Source: Rhodococcus sp. P1Y (GTDB lineage: Bacteria; Actinomycetota; Actinomycetes; Mycobacteriales; Mycobacteriaceae). From it: a DNA stretch of 64,000 nucleotides. The notes below the pieces were generated by a model that was given only the letters and a program-made list of their open reading frames with translations, did not search any database and was not told the origin of the DNA. The stretch covers positions 5,104,001-5,168,000 of the forward strand of contig NZ_CP032762.1 in assembly GCF_003641205.1 (NCBI RefSeq), written 5' to 3'. The position numbers and the translations under genes are program-made. Positions 42,087 to 52,700 of the stretch are shown in pieces (within the stretch, counting starts at the first letter, position 1; each line of letters begins with the position of its first letter).

Positions 42087-42827
42087 ATGGCGAAGAGCAA
42101 GGACGACAAGGTCGACGTGATCAAGGAGGGCGGGCGGCTCGAAAGCGCGCTCGTCAAGATCCTCGACAACGCCAGCCGCCTGCAGGGACCGGCCGTCGAA
42201 AAGTACGTCGGCTACATGCGTCGGGCGCACCCGGACGACACCCCCGCCCAATTGATCGAACGTCTCGAAAACAGATTTCTTCTCGCCGTGACAGGCAGCG
42301 GCAGCGCCGTCGGCGGCGCGGCAGCGGTCCCCGGCGTCGGAACGATCGCGTCGATTGCGGCGGTCGGCGCAGAAACCGCGTTCTTCATCGAGTCCTCGGC
42401 ACTACTGACCCTGTCCGTCGCATCGGTTCACGGCATACCGGTCCACGATCATCAGCAGCGGCGGGCACTCGTGCTGTCCGTGGCGCTGGGTGAATCGGGA
42501 ATGCAGATCGTGCAGAAGACCGTCGGTAGTTCGGCGAAGAACTGGGGTCCGCTCATCACCTCGCGCATCCCCGGCGGCGCGATGACGAACATGAACAAGT
42601 CACTGGTCAAGAAGTTCGTGCAGAAGTACCTCGCCAAACGCAGCGCTCTGCTGTTCGGCAAGTTGCTTCCAGCAGGAATCGGGGCGGTGATCGGCGGCGC
42701 GGGCAACCGGGTCATCGGCAAGGGCGTCATTCGCAATGCGCGCGAAGCGTTCGGTCCGGCGCCAAGGGCCTTTCCCGAGACGCGCATCATCGACGCCGAC
42801 CCCATCGACGGAATTCTCGAGCAATGA
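42087..42827 (+). CDS. EcsC-like hypothetical protein
   Basis: The 246-residue protein has a charged N-terminus (KSKDDKVDVIKEGG), a Gly/Ala-rich hydrophobic stretch (GSAVGGAAAVPGVGTIASIAAVG, about residues 72-94) and further small-residue segments such as LLPAGIGAVIGGAG. This composition resembles EcsC-family proteins, which are membrane-linked and of uncertain function. No catalytic motif is visible. It stands 19 bases ahead of the frameshifted LLM gene and may share its transcript. The name is a weak resemblance only. Confidence 0.5.
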   Translation: MAKSKDDKVDVIKEGGRLESALVKILDNASRLQGPAVEKYVGYMRRAHPDDTPAQLIERLENRFLLAVTGSGSAVGGAAAVPGVGTIASIAAVGAETAFFIESSALLTLSVASVHGIPVHDHQQRRALVLSVALGESGMQIVQKTVGSSAKNWGPLITSRIPGGAMTNMNKSLVKKFVQKYLAKRSALLFGKLLPAGIGAVIGGAGNRVIGKGVIRNAREAFGPAPRAFPETRIIDADPIDGILEQ

Positions 42828-42846
42828 TCGAGCGTTGGGGGAAGGT

Positions 42847-43690
42847 ATGAGCACCGACACACCAGAGACCGGCACACTCGGAATTTGGCGTCATTTCTCG
42901 GGAATCCCGCCCGAGCTGGCGCGGCTGATCGAATCCTCGGGCTACGGCACGATCTGGCTGGGCGGATCGCCTCCGGCTGATCTGACGTCCGTGGAAGAGG
43001 TTCTCGACGCCACCGAATCCGTCATCGTCGCAACCGGAATCGTCAACATCTGGTCCGCAGCCGCACCCGAGGTAGCCGAGTCGTACCACCGCATCGACAA
43101 GAAGCATCCCGGACGCTTCCTCCTCGGCATCGGAGCCGGACATCCCGAAGCGACGCAGGAGTACCGGAAACCGTACGACGCCCTGGTCGAATATCTGGAC
43201 GCTCTCGACGAGGGCGGCGTCCCCGCGTCGAGGCGAGTGCTCGCTGCCCTCGGGCCGAAGGTGCTGAAGCTCGCAGCCGACCGAACCGCAGGTGCACACC
43301 TACTTGACGACGCCGGAGCACACCGCCGAGGCCCGCGAGATACTCGGTCTGGACAAGATCCTCGCACCCGAGCACAAGGCCGTCCTCGAGACCGACCCGG
43401 CGAAGGCTCGCGAAATCGGCCGACCACCGGTGAACAATCCTTATCTGCAGCTGCGCAACTACACCAACAACTTGAAGCGGTTGGGGTACAGCGACTCCGA
43501 GATCGGAAACGGGGGAAGCGACCGACTCATCGACGCCCTGGTGGCGCACGGTGACGCCAACGCCATCGCCGAACGACTCCGCGAGCACATTACTGCTGGT
43601 GCATCCCATGTGACGTTGCATTCCCTGCCCGACGGTGACGACCCGTCGCGCACCTACCGAGAGGTCGCAGCCGCGTTTCTCCACCGGTAG
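42847..43690 (+). pseudogene. LLM-class F420-dependent oxidoreductase, frameshifted
   Basis: The 5' part (from ATG 42847, MSTDTPETGTLGIWR) carries luciferase-like barrel segments GYGTIWLGGSP, ATGIVNIWSAAAPEVAESYHRID and PGRFLLGIGAGHPEAT. After LAADRTAGAH near 43295 it goes out of frame. The rest, YLTTPEHTAEAREILG through to LPDGDDPSRTYREVAAAFL, is in the next frame and ends at 43690. A two-base loss (or one-base gain) near 43293-43300 explains the break, since relatives usually read AHPYLTTPEHT there. The intact enzyme would use F420H2 or FMN. It is either a real inactivated gene or an assembly error. Confidence 0.85.
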
Positions 43691-43725
43691 GTGACACCGG
43701 AACCGACCGTAGAACCCGTAATCTC

Positions 43726-43754
43726 GTACCGGGCCGGATCATCCGGCCCGGTAC
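43726..43754. terminator. GC-rich hairpin
   Basis: GTACCGGGCCGGAT (43726-43739) and ATCCGGCCCGGTAC (43741-43754) are perfect complements, giving a very stable stem. It lies between the LLM gene and the ABC operon with no T-run, so it may end the first transcript or act as a leader structure of the second. Confidence 0.65.
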
Positions 43755-43785
43755 GGCAATCTCATCGGTCGGGGGAATCGCACAT

Positions 43786-44994
43786 ATGACGTACGGCTTC
43801 GGCGGTAACGCACTCGAGACGCACGGCCTCACCAAGAGCTTCGGAACGATTCGAGCTGTGTCGGATCTGACTTTCGCCGTGCCACGAGGGTCCATCACCG
43901 GGTTCCTGGGTCCGAATGGCTCGGGGAAGACGACCACGCTGCGATTGATCTTGGGCTTGTCGAAACCGACAGCGGGAATCGGCCTTGTCGCGGGCGCGCC
44001 GTTCTCCGCGCTGACCAATCCAGCGAAGACTGTCGGCGCCGTTCTGGACTCACGCAGCCTGCACCCCAAGCGCACCGCGGTAGGCCATCTGGGCATCTTC
44101 GCCTCGGCGATCGGCGTGCCCGATTCCCGTGCGGACGACGTACTTCGCCTGGTCGGACTAGCGGATGCAGCGCGGCGCCAGGTCGGCGCGTTCTCCCTCG
44201 GTATGCGGCAACGGCTGGCATTGGCCACCGCCCTGCTCGGCGATCCGGAGATCCTGGTTCTCGACGAGCCTGCCAACGGACTCGATCCCGAAGGCATCGC
44301 CTGGTTGCGCGACTTCTTGAAGTCCTTCGCGTCGAGCGGTCGGACCGTCCTGATCTCGAGCCACCTCCTCCGCGAGGTCGAAGCGACCGTGGACAACCTG
44401 GTGATCGTCAGCGCCGGATCGCTCGTCTACCAGGGCAGCATCGAAACGCTCCGCGCATCGAGGCCGAGTCGAATTCTCGTCACGGTGTCCGATCCGGCGG
44501 CGCTCGCCTTGGCTCTGGCATCCCGTGGCGTCACCAACACCCAGTTTCTGCCCGACGGTCGACTCGCCGTCGCAGGCAGTGACGGCGACACCATCGCTAG
44601 CGTCGCAACAGACGCCGCGGTGACCGTGTTCGGGACCACCCACGAACACGTCGATCTCGAGCAGGTGTTCCTTTCCATGACGGCAGGCCAGTTCGCTGCA
44701 CCATCGCCTGGCTACGGGCCGCCCTCGGGCTATCCGACTGCCCCCGGCTATCCGACTGCCCCGGGCTATCCGACTGCCCCGGGTTACGGACCGCCCCCGG
44801 GATACGCTCCCGCCCCGGGGTACGGGCCGAGTTCTGCCTACCAACGACCGCTGGGCTACCAACCCCCGCAGGGATACCCGCCACCGCAGGGCTCGCCGGC
44901 ACAGGGCTCACCATCACAGGGCTCACCATCACAGGGCTACGGCCCGTCGACGGATCAGCCCGGTCCGACAAGCTGGGACGGGGGCCGGCGATGA
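43786..44994 (+). CDS. ABC-2 type transporter ATP-binding protein with Pro/Gly/Tyr-rich C-terminal tail
   Basis: Residues 1-220 are a standard exporter ATPase: LETHGLTKSFGTIRAV, Walker A GPNGSGKT (42-49), signature FSLGMRQRLALATALL, Walker B ILVLDEPANGLDPEG and H-loop ISSHLLREVE. A DrrA-like domain of about 80 residues follows. From about 305 to 402 the chain is a low-complexity tail with repeats such as PGYPTA, PGYGPPPGYAP and QGSPSQGS. ATP hydrolysis drives the permease encoded next, whose start overlaps by four bases. The tail is longer and more regular than is usual for this family. It might bind a partner or form condensates, but no function is proven. Confidence 0.9.
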   Translation: MTYGFGGNALETHGLTKSFGTIRAVSDLTFAVPRGSITGFLGPNGSGKTTTLRLILGLSKPTAGIGLVAGAPFSALTNPAKTVGAVLDSRSLHPKRTAVGHLGIFASAIGVPDSRADDVLRLVGLADAARRQVGAFSLGMRQRLALATALLGDPEILVLDEPANGLDPEGIAWLRDFLKSFASSGRTVLISSHLLREVEATVDNLVIVSAGSLVYQGSIETLRASRPSRILVTVSDPAALALALASRGVTNTQFLPDGRLAVAGSDGDTIASVATDAAVTVFGTTHEHVDLEQVFLSMTAGQFAAPSPGYGPPSGYPTAPGYPTAPGYPTAPGYGPPPGYAPAPGYGPSSAYQRPLGYQPPQGYPPPQGSPAQGSPSQGSPSQGYGPSTDQPGPTSWDGGRR

Positions 44995-45755
44995 ACTCTC
45001 TCCTGACATCCGAAATTCGCAAGGTCACCACGCTCAAATTCTGGTGGGCCCTGGCTCTACCCCCCGTGTTCGTCGGTGTTTGCGCAAGCGCGATCTCGTC
45101 AGCGGTCGCGACCGGCGCGGACGAGCTGACCGGCGGGGACGTCGACGGGATCATCGCCGCCGGCCTCTTCGTTGCGCTCGGATTCGCCATGGTGTTCGCG
45201 GCAGTGTTCTCCGCGGTCAACGCCGGCACCGAATTTCGACACGACACGATCACCACGTCGTTCCTCACCACATCCGGCCGTGATCGAATCATCGGTGCGA
45301 AAGTTCTGGTCACTGCTCTGTTCGCGCTCGGATACGGACTCGTGGTGTCGATCGTCAGCATCGTGTGTCTGCTGTTGTTCACAGCTGGTCGGTTCTCCTT
45401 GACCGGAGACACGATGTCCTACGTCGCTGCAGGCCTGTTCGCCATCGTCCTGTGGTCGATCATCGGTTCGGGCCTCGGCCTCCTCTTCGGCTCGCCCACA
45501 TGGCCGTCGATCATCATCGTCGGTTGGTTCCCCGTCGGCGAACTGATCACCCTGGGAATTCTGTCGGGCCTCGGAATCGAGGGCGCCTGGTACGTCACCC
45601 CCGCTGCACTGACCATGGCGGTCACCGCGGCAGGAAACTTGGACGACACCGGCGGGTTCACGACCTGGCCGTGGGCACCGATCAGTCTGACGCTGTGGGC
45701 AGCGATCGCACTCGCCACCGGATGGCTCAGGACGAGGGAGCGCGACATCAACTGA
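44991..45755 (+). CDS. ABC-2 type transporter permease
   Basis: The 254-residue protein has about six hydrophobic helices and the ABC-2 opening SEIRKVTTLKFWWALALPPVFVG, then TEFRHDTITTSFLTTSGRDRIIGAKV. It forms the membrane part of the exporter with the ATPase upstream, with which it shares four bases (ATGA). Substrates of this class range from antibiotics to polymers. Nothing in the sequence narrows the choice. Thirty-five bases later the fused ABC exporter begins, so transcription may continue. Confidence 0.87.
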   Translation: MNSLLTSEIRKVTTLKFWWALALPPVFVGVCASAISSAVATGADELTGGDVDGIIAAGLFVALGFAMVFAAVFSAVNAGTEFRHDTITTSFLTTSGRDRIIGAKVLVTALFALGYGLVVSIVSIVCLLLFTAGRFSLTGDTMSYVAAGLFAIVLWSIIGSGLGLLFGSPTWPSIIIVGWFPVGELITLGILSGLGIEGAWYVTPAALTMAVTAAGNLDDTGGFTTWPWAPISLTLWAAIALATGWLRTRERDIN

Positions 45756-45790
45756 GGGTCTGTCGGTAGCACGGACTACCGTTCGTTTCG

Positions 45791-48700
45791 ATGGCGAAAA
45801 TCGGTAGCGCGCAGCCCCCGACGGGATGGATACGTCGACTCGCAGCTCAGTGCTGGATCCATCGCAGAACGGCAGCGGGCGCGCTGGTGGTCACCATGAT
45901 CGCCGCCGCCATCGACATTTCGTTCCCTCTGCTGACGCGGATCGCAGTGGACGACGCAGGTGCAGGCGACAGCAGTGCGATCAAAGTGGTCGCGTCGGCC
46001 ATCGCAGGCCTCGCCGTCGTGCGGTTCGGGTGCCAGTACGGTCGGCGGCTTCTGGCGGGCAAGCTGTCGATCGACGTGCAACACGATCTGCGGCTGGGGT
46101 TGCTCGGCTCACTGCAACGTCTCGACGGGCGACGCCAGGACGAAATACGCACCGGTCAGGTGGTCTCGCGGTCCATCACCGATCTGCAGCTGGTGCAAGG
46201 CCTGCTCGCCATGGTGCCACTGGCAGCGGGCGCTCTGTTGCAGTTCGTCCTCGCGCTGGTCGTGATGGCATACCTTTCCCCGATTCTCACCCTTGTCGCC
46301 CTGCTCATCGTGCCTGCGGTGTCGTTGGTGGTGTACCGAATCCGTCCCACTCTTTATGCCGCAACCTGGTCCGCCCAGCAGCGGGCAGCCGATCTCGCTC
46401 AGCATGTCGAAGAAACGGTGACGGGTGTTCGCGTCGTCAAAGGCTTCGGCCGCGAATCCTGGGCAGTCGACAGACTGGAGTCACTCGGACGGACACTGTT
46501 CGCGGAACGGATGCGGTCCGCCAAGATCAACGCACGATTCTCGCCGTCGATGGCCGCAATACCGCAACTCGGATTGGTCGGGGTCATCGCGCTCGGCGGG
46601 TACCTCGCCATGCAGGGGCACATCACCATCGGCACGTTTCTCGCGTTCGCCACCTACGTCGCAACGCTGTCCGCGGTTACCCGAACACTGTCGTCCGTCG
46701 TCATCCTTGCGCAGCTGTCGCGCGCCGCAGTCGAGCGTGTCTACGGGGTCATCGACACCGAACCGTCGGTTCCCGAACCCACACACCCTTCTCGGCTGCC
46801 CGACGGCCCACTCGGAATCGACCTAGCCGGAGTCACCTTCGGTTTCGAGCCCGACCGCGACGTCTTGAAGTCGTTCGACCTGACCGTCTCAGCGGGCGAA
46901 AGTGTGGCAATCGTCGGACGAGCGGGAGCCGGCAAAACTGCGCTGTCGTTGCTTCTCCCCCGCTTCTACAGCGCGCGTGACGGATCGGTCGCGCTCACCG
47001 CGGACGGACAGCGATTCGACGTCGATCGTGTGAGCGCCGAGCAATTGCGTGAGGCAGTCGGGTTGGTCTTCGACGAACCGTTCCTGTTCTCGGACACGAT
47101 CGCCGCGAACATCGCGCTCGGGCGTCCCGACGCCACCGCAGAGGAGATCCGAGATGCCGCCGGGCTAGCGGAGGCCGCCGAGTTCATCGAGGCATTGCCC
47201 GAGGGGTACGACTCCATCGTCGGCGAGCGTGGGCTCACGCTGTCCGGCGGTCAGCGCCAACGCATCGCACTTGCCCGGGCACTGCTCACCGATCCGCGAA
47301 TACTCATACTCGACGACGCAACATCTGCGGTCGACGCCGCAACGGAAGCCAAGATCTTCACCGCGCTCAAGCACCTGCGTCGCCGCACGACGGTCGTTCT
47401 CGCGCACCGCCGGTCGACGCTGTCCCTCGCCGACCGTGTCGCAGTGCTCGACGAAGGCCGCATCATCGATATCGGGACCGTCGACGAACTCGACGAGCGA
47501 TGCCCGCTGTTCCGGCAGCTTCTCGCAGCCGATGTCGACGAGGAATCGGTCTCCTCCGCGCCCGTGCGCTCAGCGGAATCCGACCACGACGACACATCCA
47601 GCATTGCCGGTACCGGCAGCATCGGTGGTACCGGCACGCTGTGGCCGGACGCCGACCAGGAGGCCACGGATGCGCAGACGACGCGTACGCAGGTCTCCGG
47701 CGGCGGCGGGCCCGTCGCGGGGGCGCTGGGCAACGCAGTCTCGACGCCGGGGCTGCGCGCAGCAGTCGCAGCCCTGCCTCCGGCCGATGAGCACCCGGTG
47801 GCCTCGTCGCCCAGCCTTCGCGTGGCAGATCCACATTTTCGAATCTCGCGCCTCCTCTCTCCCGTCCGGACACTTCTGATCGCCGTCGTCGTGCTCCTCG
47901 CTCTCGACTCCCTCGCTTCGATCGCATTCCCGTCCATCGTCCGATTCGCAGTCGACGACGGAGTCTCGCGCGGCGATGCGGGCGCGCTGTGGACAGCCAC
48001 GTCCATCGGCGTCGCACTCGCAGTCGCGGGCTGGTTCGTCATCGCGGCGACGACCACCATCACCGCGCGTGCCGGGGAGCGGGTTCTGTTCGGCCTCCGG
48101 GTGAGAAGCTACGCACACATCCAGCGACTCGGTCTCGACTACTACGAACGCGAGCTGTCCGGCCGCATCATGACCCGGATGACGACCGACGTCGACGCGC
48201 TGTCCACGTTCATTCAAACCGGTGCGTCGACTGCGGTGGTCAGCCTCATCACCGTGCTCGGGATCTCGGCTGCGCTGCTGATCACGGACTTCGCTCTCGG
48301 CCTCGTCGCTCTAGCCGTCGTTCCGCCCTTGATCGTCGCGACCCTCGTCTTCCGCAAGATCTCGTCGGCGGCGTACTCCGAGTCGCGGGAGCGGATTTCC
48401 GCCGTCAACGCCGACTTCCAGGAGAACATCGCCGGTCTCCGCTCCGCGCAGGCCTATCGCCGCGAGCAGTTCGCTGCAGACCGGTTCACCCAGCGAGCCG
48501 ACCGCTACCGCGTCAGTCGCATGCGGTCACAGCGAGCCGTCTCGGTGTTCTTCCCGTTCATCACTTTCCTGTCCGATCTCGCCCTCGCGTTGGTCGTCTT
48601 CGTCGGGGCTCATCAGGTCTCCACCGGCAACGCCTCGGCCGGCACACTCGTGGCGTTCGTGCTGTATCTCGGGCTGTTGTTCGGACCGATCCAGCAGCTG

Positions 48701-49603
48701 TCTCAGGTGTTCGACGGATACCAGCAGGCCCGTGTCGGAGTCAGCCGAATCGGCGATCTGCTTCGAACCCCGAGTTCGATCGATGCCGCCTCCAATTCCG
48801 ATGCCGCCGCTATCCCCGGCGGCGGCCTTCGAGGCGACCTTCACTTCGACAATGTGGGCTTCAGATATGCCGGATCCGACACCGACGCGCTCACTGAGGT
48901 GAATCTCACAATCCCCCAGGGCGCCACCGTCGCGCTCGTCGGTCAGACCGGAGCAGGCAAGTCCACAGTCGTGAAACTGCTCGCACGGTTCTACGATCCG
49001 ACGACCGGATCGGTTCGCGTCGACGGCACCGATCTCCGGGACTACACGCTCTCGGAGTACCGACACAGACTGGGCGTCGTGCCGCAGGAAGCCCATCTTT
49101 TCACCGGCGACGTCGCGTCGAACATTGCGTTCGGCAAGCCGGACGCGTCGCGTACGGAGATCGAGAACGCAGCGCGAGCCGTCGGCGCTCTGGACACCAT
49201 TGCCGCCCTTCGCGGTGGCATGAGACAGCCTGTCGGCGAACGCGGGCAGGGGCTGTCGGCTGGCCAACGTCAGCTGATCGCGCTGGCCAGAGCCGAATTG
49301 GTCGACCCCGATGTGCTGCTCCTGGACGAGGCCACCGCAACTCTCGATCCAGCCACCGAGAGGACGGTCCTCGACGCGAGTCGACGTGTACTCCGCACAC
49401 GCACCGCCGTGGTCGTCGCCCACCGACTCGCTACTGCAGCCACTGCCGATCTGGTCGTCGTCGTCGACCACGGACGCGTAGTCGAGACCGGCAAGCACGA
49501 TGACCTGAGAGCGCGCGGAGGCTTCTATGCGCGCTTGTGGGATGCGGCCGAAACATCCGGCAGCGATAATTCGATATACCAAGGAGTCGTCAGTACCAGT
49601 TGA
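45791..49603 (+). CDS. fused heterodimer-like ABC exporter with one degenerate ATP site (Rv0194-like)
   Basis: This 1270-residue protein joins two type IV exporter halves (membrane domain, ATPase, membrane domain, ATPase). NBD1 has Walker A GRAGAGKT (376-383), LSGGQ at 484-488, Asp509 where the catalytic Glu belongs (LILDDATS) and Asp428 in place of the Q-loop Gln. NBD2 is canonical at Walker A GQTGAGKS (1051-1058), Gln1099 and Glu1180, but its signature is LSAGQ (1155-1159). So the site pairing NBD1 Walker motifs with the NBD2 signature is degenerate and the other is normal, as in TmrAB-type pumps. A spacer near 590-660 is disordered. It probably exports drugs or lipids. Confidence 0.9.
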   Translation: MAKIGSAQPPTGWIRRLAAQCWIHRRTAAGALVVTMIAAAIDISFPLLTRIAVDDAGAGDSSAIKVVASAIAGLAVVRFGCQYGRRLLAGKLSIDVQHDLRLGLLGSLQRLDGRRQDEIRTGQVVSRSITDLQLVQGLLAMVPLAAGALLQFVLALVVMAYLSPILTLVALLIVPAVSLVVYRIRPTLYAATWSAQQRAADLAQHVEETVTGVRVVKGFGRESWAVDRLESLGRTLFAERMRSAKINARFSPSMAAIPQLGLVGVIALGGYLAMQGHITIGTFLAFATYVATLSAVTRTLSSVVILAQLSRAAVERVYGVIDTEPSVPEPTHPSRLPDGPLGIDLAGVTFGFEPDRDVLKSFDLTVSAGESVAIVGRAGAGKTALSLLLPRFYSARDGSVALTADGQRFDVDRVSAEQLREAVGLVFDEPFLFSDTIAANIALGRPDATAEEIRDAAGLAEAAEFIEALPEGYDSIVGERGLTLSGGQRQRIALARALLTDPRILILDDATSAVDAATEAKIFTALKHLRRRTTVVLAHRRSTLSLADRVAVLDEGRIIDIGTVDELDERCPLFRQLLAADVDEESVSSAPVRSAESDHDDTSSIAGTGSIGGTGTLWPDADQEATDAQTTRTQVSGGGGPVAGALGNAVSTPGLRAAVAALPPADEHPVASSPSLRVADPHFRISRLLSPVRTLLIAVVVLLALDSLASIAFPSIVRFAVDDGVSRGDAGALWTATSIGVALAVAGWFVIAATTTITARAGERVLFGLRVRSYAHIQRLGLDYYERELSGRIMTRMTTDVDALSTFIQTGASTAVVSLITVLGISAALLITDFALGLVALAVVPPLIVATLVFRKISSAAYSESRERISAVNADFQENIAGLRSAQAYRREQFAADRFTQRADRYRVSRMRSQRAVSVFFPFITFLSDLALALVVFVGAHQVSTGNASAGTLVAFVLYLGLLFGPIQQLSQVFDGYQQARVGVSRIGDLLRTPSSIDAASNSDAAAIPGGGLRGDLHFDNVGFRYAGSDTDALTEVNLTIPQGATVALVGQTGAGKSTVVKLLARFYDPTTGSVRVDGTDLRDYTLSEYRHRLGVVPQEAHLFTGDVASNIAFGKPDASRTEIENAARAVGALDTIAALRGGMRQPVGERGQGLSAGQRQLIALARAELVDPDVLLLDEATATLDPATERTVLDASRRVLRTRTAVVVAHRLATAATADLVVVVDHGRVVETGKHDDLRARGGFYARLWDAAETSGSDNSIYQGVVSTS

Positions 49604-49729
49604 AAAGTTACTCGCGAGTACATACCACAGCTACGTCCCGGACGTTCGCTCTACCTCAATGAGGTCTAGCCTGGGGGTGTACGCGCGTTTCATCGGGAAC
49701 GAAGAGAAGAATCGAGGCGAACTACTGCC
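49604..49729. promoter_or_regulatory. kgd upstream region with short dyad
   Basis: The gap between the exporter and kgd has ACCTCAATGAGGT (49653-49665, a 6-1-6 dyad) followed by TAGCCT as a possible -10 box. No regulator is adjacent. The dyad may be incidental. Confidence 0.35.
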
Positions 49730-52700
49730 GTGAGCAGCAGCTCCACTACCCAATTCGGACAAAATCAATGGCTGGTCGACGAGATGTACCAGCGATTCAA
49801 GGACGACCCGTCCTCGGTCGACGCCAGCTGGCACGAATTCCTCACCGATTACGACCCGGACGCGCCGGCGGGTGACGAGACCGCATCAGTTCCGAACGGA
49901 AGTGCGCCCGCCGCCAACGGCAAGTCCTCACCCAAGACCGCTGAGCCCAAGAGCGCCGCGCCCAAGGCAGCCGCACCCAAGGCCGAGCCGAAGACCGCCG
50001 CCAAGGCTGAGCCGAAGACCGCTGCAAAGCCTGCGGCCGAGGCCGAGGCACCGAAGGCCGCTGCCGAGAAGCCTGCGCCGACCGCGAAGCCCGCTACGTC
50101 GAAGGCTGCGGGAGCCAACCCGTCCGCATCCGCTGCGAAGCCCGCTGCCGCTGCCGCTGCCGCAGAGGAATCGTCCAAGGTCCTCCGTGGTGCTGCTGCG
50201 GCCGTTGCGAAGAACATGTCGGCGTCGTTGCAGATCCCGACTGCGACCAGCGTCCGCGCAATTCCGGCCAAGCTCATGGTCGACAACCGCCTGGTGATCA
50301 ACAACCACCTCGCTCGTACGCGGGGCGGCAAGATCTCGTTCACGCACCTGCTCGGCTACGCCATCGTGCAGGCCGTCAAGGCGTTCCCGAACATGAACCG
50401 CCATTTCGCCGAGATCGACGGCAAGCCGAACGCGGTCACGCCGGCTGCCACCAACCTCGGTCTGGCAATCGATTTGAAGGGCAAGGACGGCAGCCGCAAT
50501 CTCGTCGTCGCCGCCATCAAGAACACGCAGGAGTTCTCGTTCACGCAGTTCTACAACGCGTACGAGGACATCGTGCGTCGCGCTCGCGACGGCAAGCTCA
50601 CCGGTGAGGACTTCCAGGGCGTCACGCTCTCGCTGACCAACCCCGGCGGAATCGGAACCGTGCACTCGGTCCCGCGCCTGATGAACGGTCAGGGCGCCAT
50701 CATCGGTGCCGGCGCCATGGAGTACCCGGCCGAGTTCCAGGGTGCGAGCGACGAACGTCTCGCCGAACTGGGCGTCGGCAAGCTCATGACGCTGACCTCG
50801 ACGTACGACCACCGCATCATCCAGGGTGCCGAGTCGGGCGACTTCCTTCGCACGATCCACAACCTGCTGATCTCGGACGAGTTCTACGACGAGATCTTCC
50901 ACTCGCTCAAGATCCCGTACGAGCCGATCCGCTGGCGCAAGGATCTGCCCGAGGGCACGGTCGACAAGAACACCCGTGTGCTCGAGCTCATCGCGGCGTA
51001 TCGCAACCGCGGCCACCTCATGGCCGACACGGATCCATTGCAGTTCACGAAGGACAAGTTCCGGATGCATCCGGATCTCGACGTGATCAGCCACGACCTG
51101 ACGCTCTGGGACCTCGACCGCGAATTCAAGGTCGGCGGATTCCACGGCAAGGACAAGATGCGTCTGCGCGACGTACTCAGCGTCCTACGTGACTCCTACT
51201 GCCGCCACGTCGGCGTCGAGTACACCCACATCCTCGAGACCGATCAGGTCGCTTGGCTGCAGGAACGCGTCGAGGCCACCCACGTCAAACCGACTGTGGC
51301 ACAGCAGAAGTACATTCTGAGCAAGCTCAACGCCGCAGAAGCGTTCGAGACCTTCCTGCAGACCAAGTACGTCGGTCAGAAGCGCTTCTCGCTCGAAGGT
51401 GCCGAGTCGGTCATCCCGATGATGGATGCCGTCATCGACCAGAGTGCCGAGCATTCGCTCGACGAGGTCGTCATCGGTATGCCTCACCGTGGCCGTCTGA
51501 ACGTGCTGGCCAACATCGTCGGCAAGCCGTACTCGAAGATCTTCACCGAGTTCGAGGGCAACATGAACCCGGCTGCCGCTCACGGCTCCGGCGACGTGAA
51601 GTACCACCTCGGCGCCGAGGGCACGTACATCCAGATGTTCGGCGAGAACGACATCGCAGTCTCGCTGACCGCCAACCCGTCCCACCTCGAGGCCGTCGAC
51701 CCGGTCCTCGAGGGACTCGTTCGCGCGAAGCAGGATCTGCTCGACAAGGGTGCCGGCGAAGGCGGATTCTCCGTCCTACCGCTGATGCTCCACGGTGATG
51801 CGGCATTCGCAGGCCAGGGCGTCGTCGCGGAAACGCTGAACCTTGCACTGCTGCGCGGTTACCGCACCGGTGGCACCGTGCACATCGTCGTCAACAATCA
51901 GGTCGGCTTCACAACCGCACCCGAGCACTCGCGCTCGTCCGAGTACTGCACCGACGTCGCCAAGATGATCGGTGCGCCGATCTTCCACGTCAACGGTGAC
52001 GACCCGGAAGCATGTGTGCGCGTCGCACAGCTCGCAGTCGACTTCCGCGAGAAGTTCAACAAGGACGTCGTCATCGACATGATCTGCTACCGCAGGCGTG
52101 GACACAACGAGGGCGACGACCCCTCGATGACGCAGCCGGCGATGTACGACGTCATCGACACCAAGCGCAGCGTCCGCAAGAGCTACACCGAATCCCTCAT
52201 CGGTCGCGGCGACATCTCCCTGAAAGAGGCAGAGGACGCACTTCGCGACTACCAGGGCCAGCTCGAACGCGTATTCAACGAGGTTCGCGAGCTCGAAAAG
52301 TACACCCCCGAGCCCAGCGAGTCCGTCGAGCTCGATCAGCAGTTGCCTGCCAAGCTCACAACGGCAGTCGACAAGTCGATCCTGCATCGCATCGGCGACG
52401 CCTTCCTCGAGGTTCCCGACGGCTTCAACGTGCACCCGCGCGTCAAGCCGGTCCTCGAGAAGCGCCGCGAGATGGCGTACGAGGGCAAGGTCGACTGGGC
52501 GTTCGGCGAGCTGCTCGCACTCGGGTCGCTCGTGGACGAGGGACGCAATATTCGTTTCTCGGGCCAGGACACCCGTCGCGGCACGTTCACCCAGCGCCAT
52601 TCGGTCATCATCGACCGCAAGACGGGCGCCGAGTACACCCCGCTGCACAACATCGGCAGCGAGAACCCCGGCAAGTTCATGGTGTACGACTCCGCGCTCA

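Noticed and set aside
44700..44950. Tandem repeats resembling a CRISPR array
   Set aside because: They encode the Pro/Gly/Tyr tail of the ATPase. Units are in frame, short and have no spacers of constant length.
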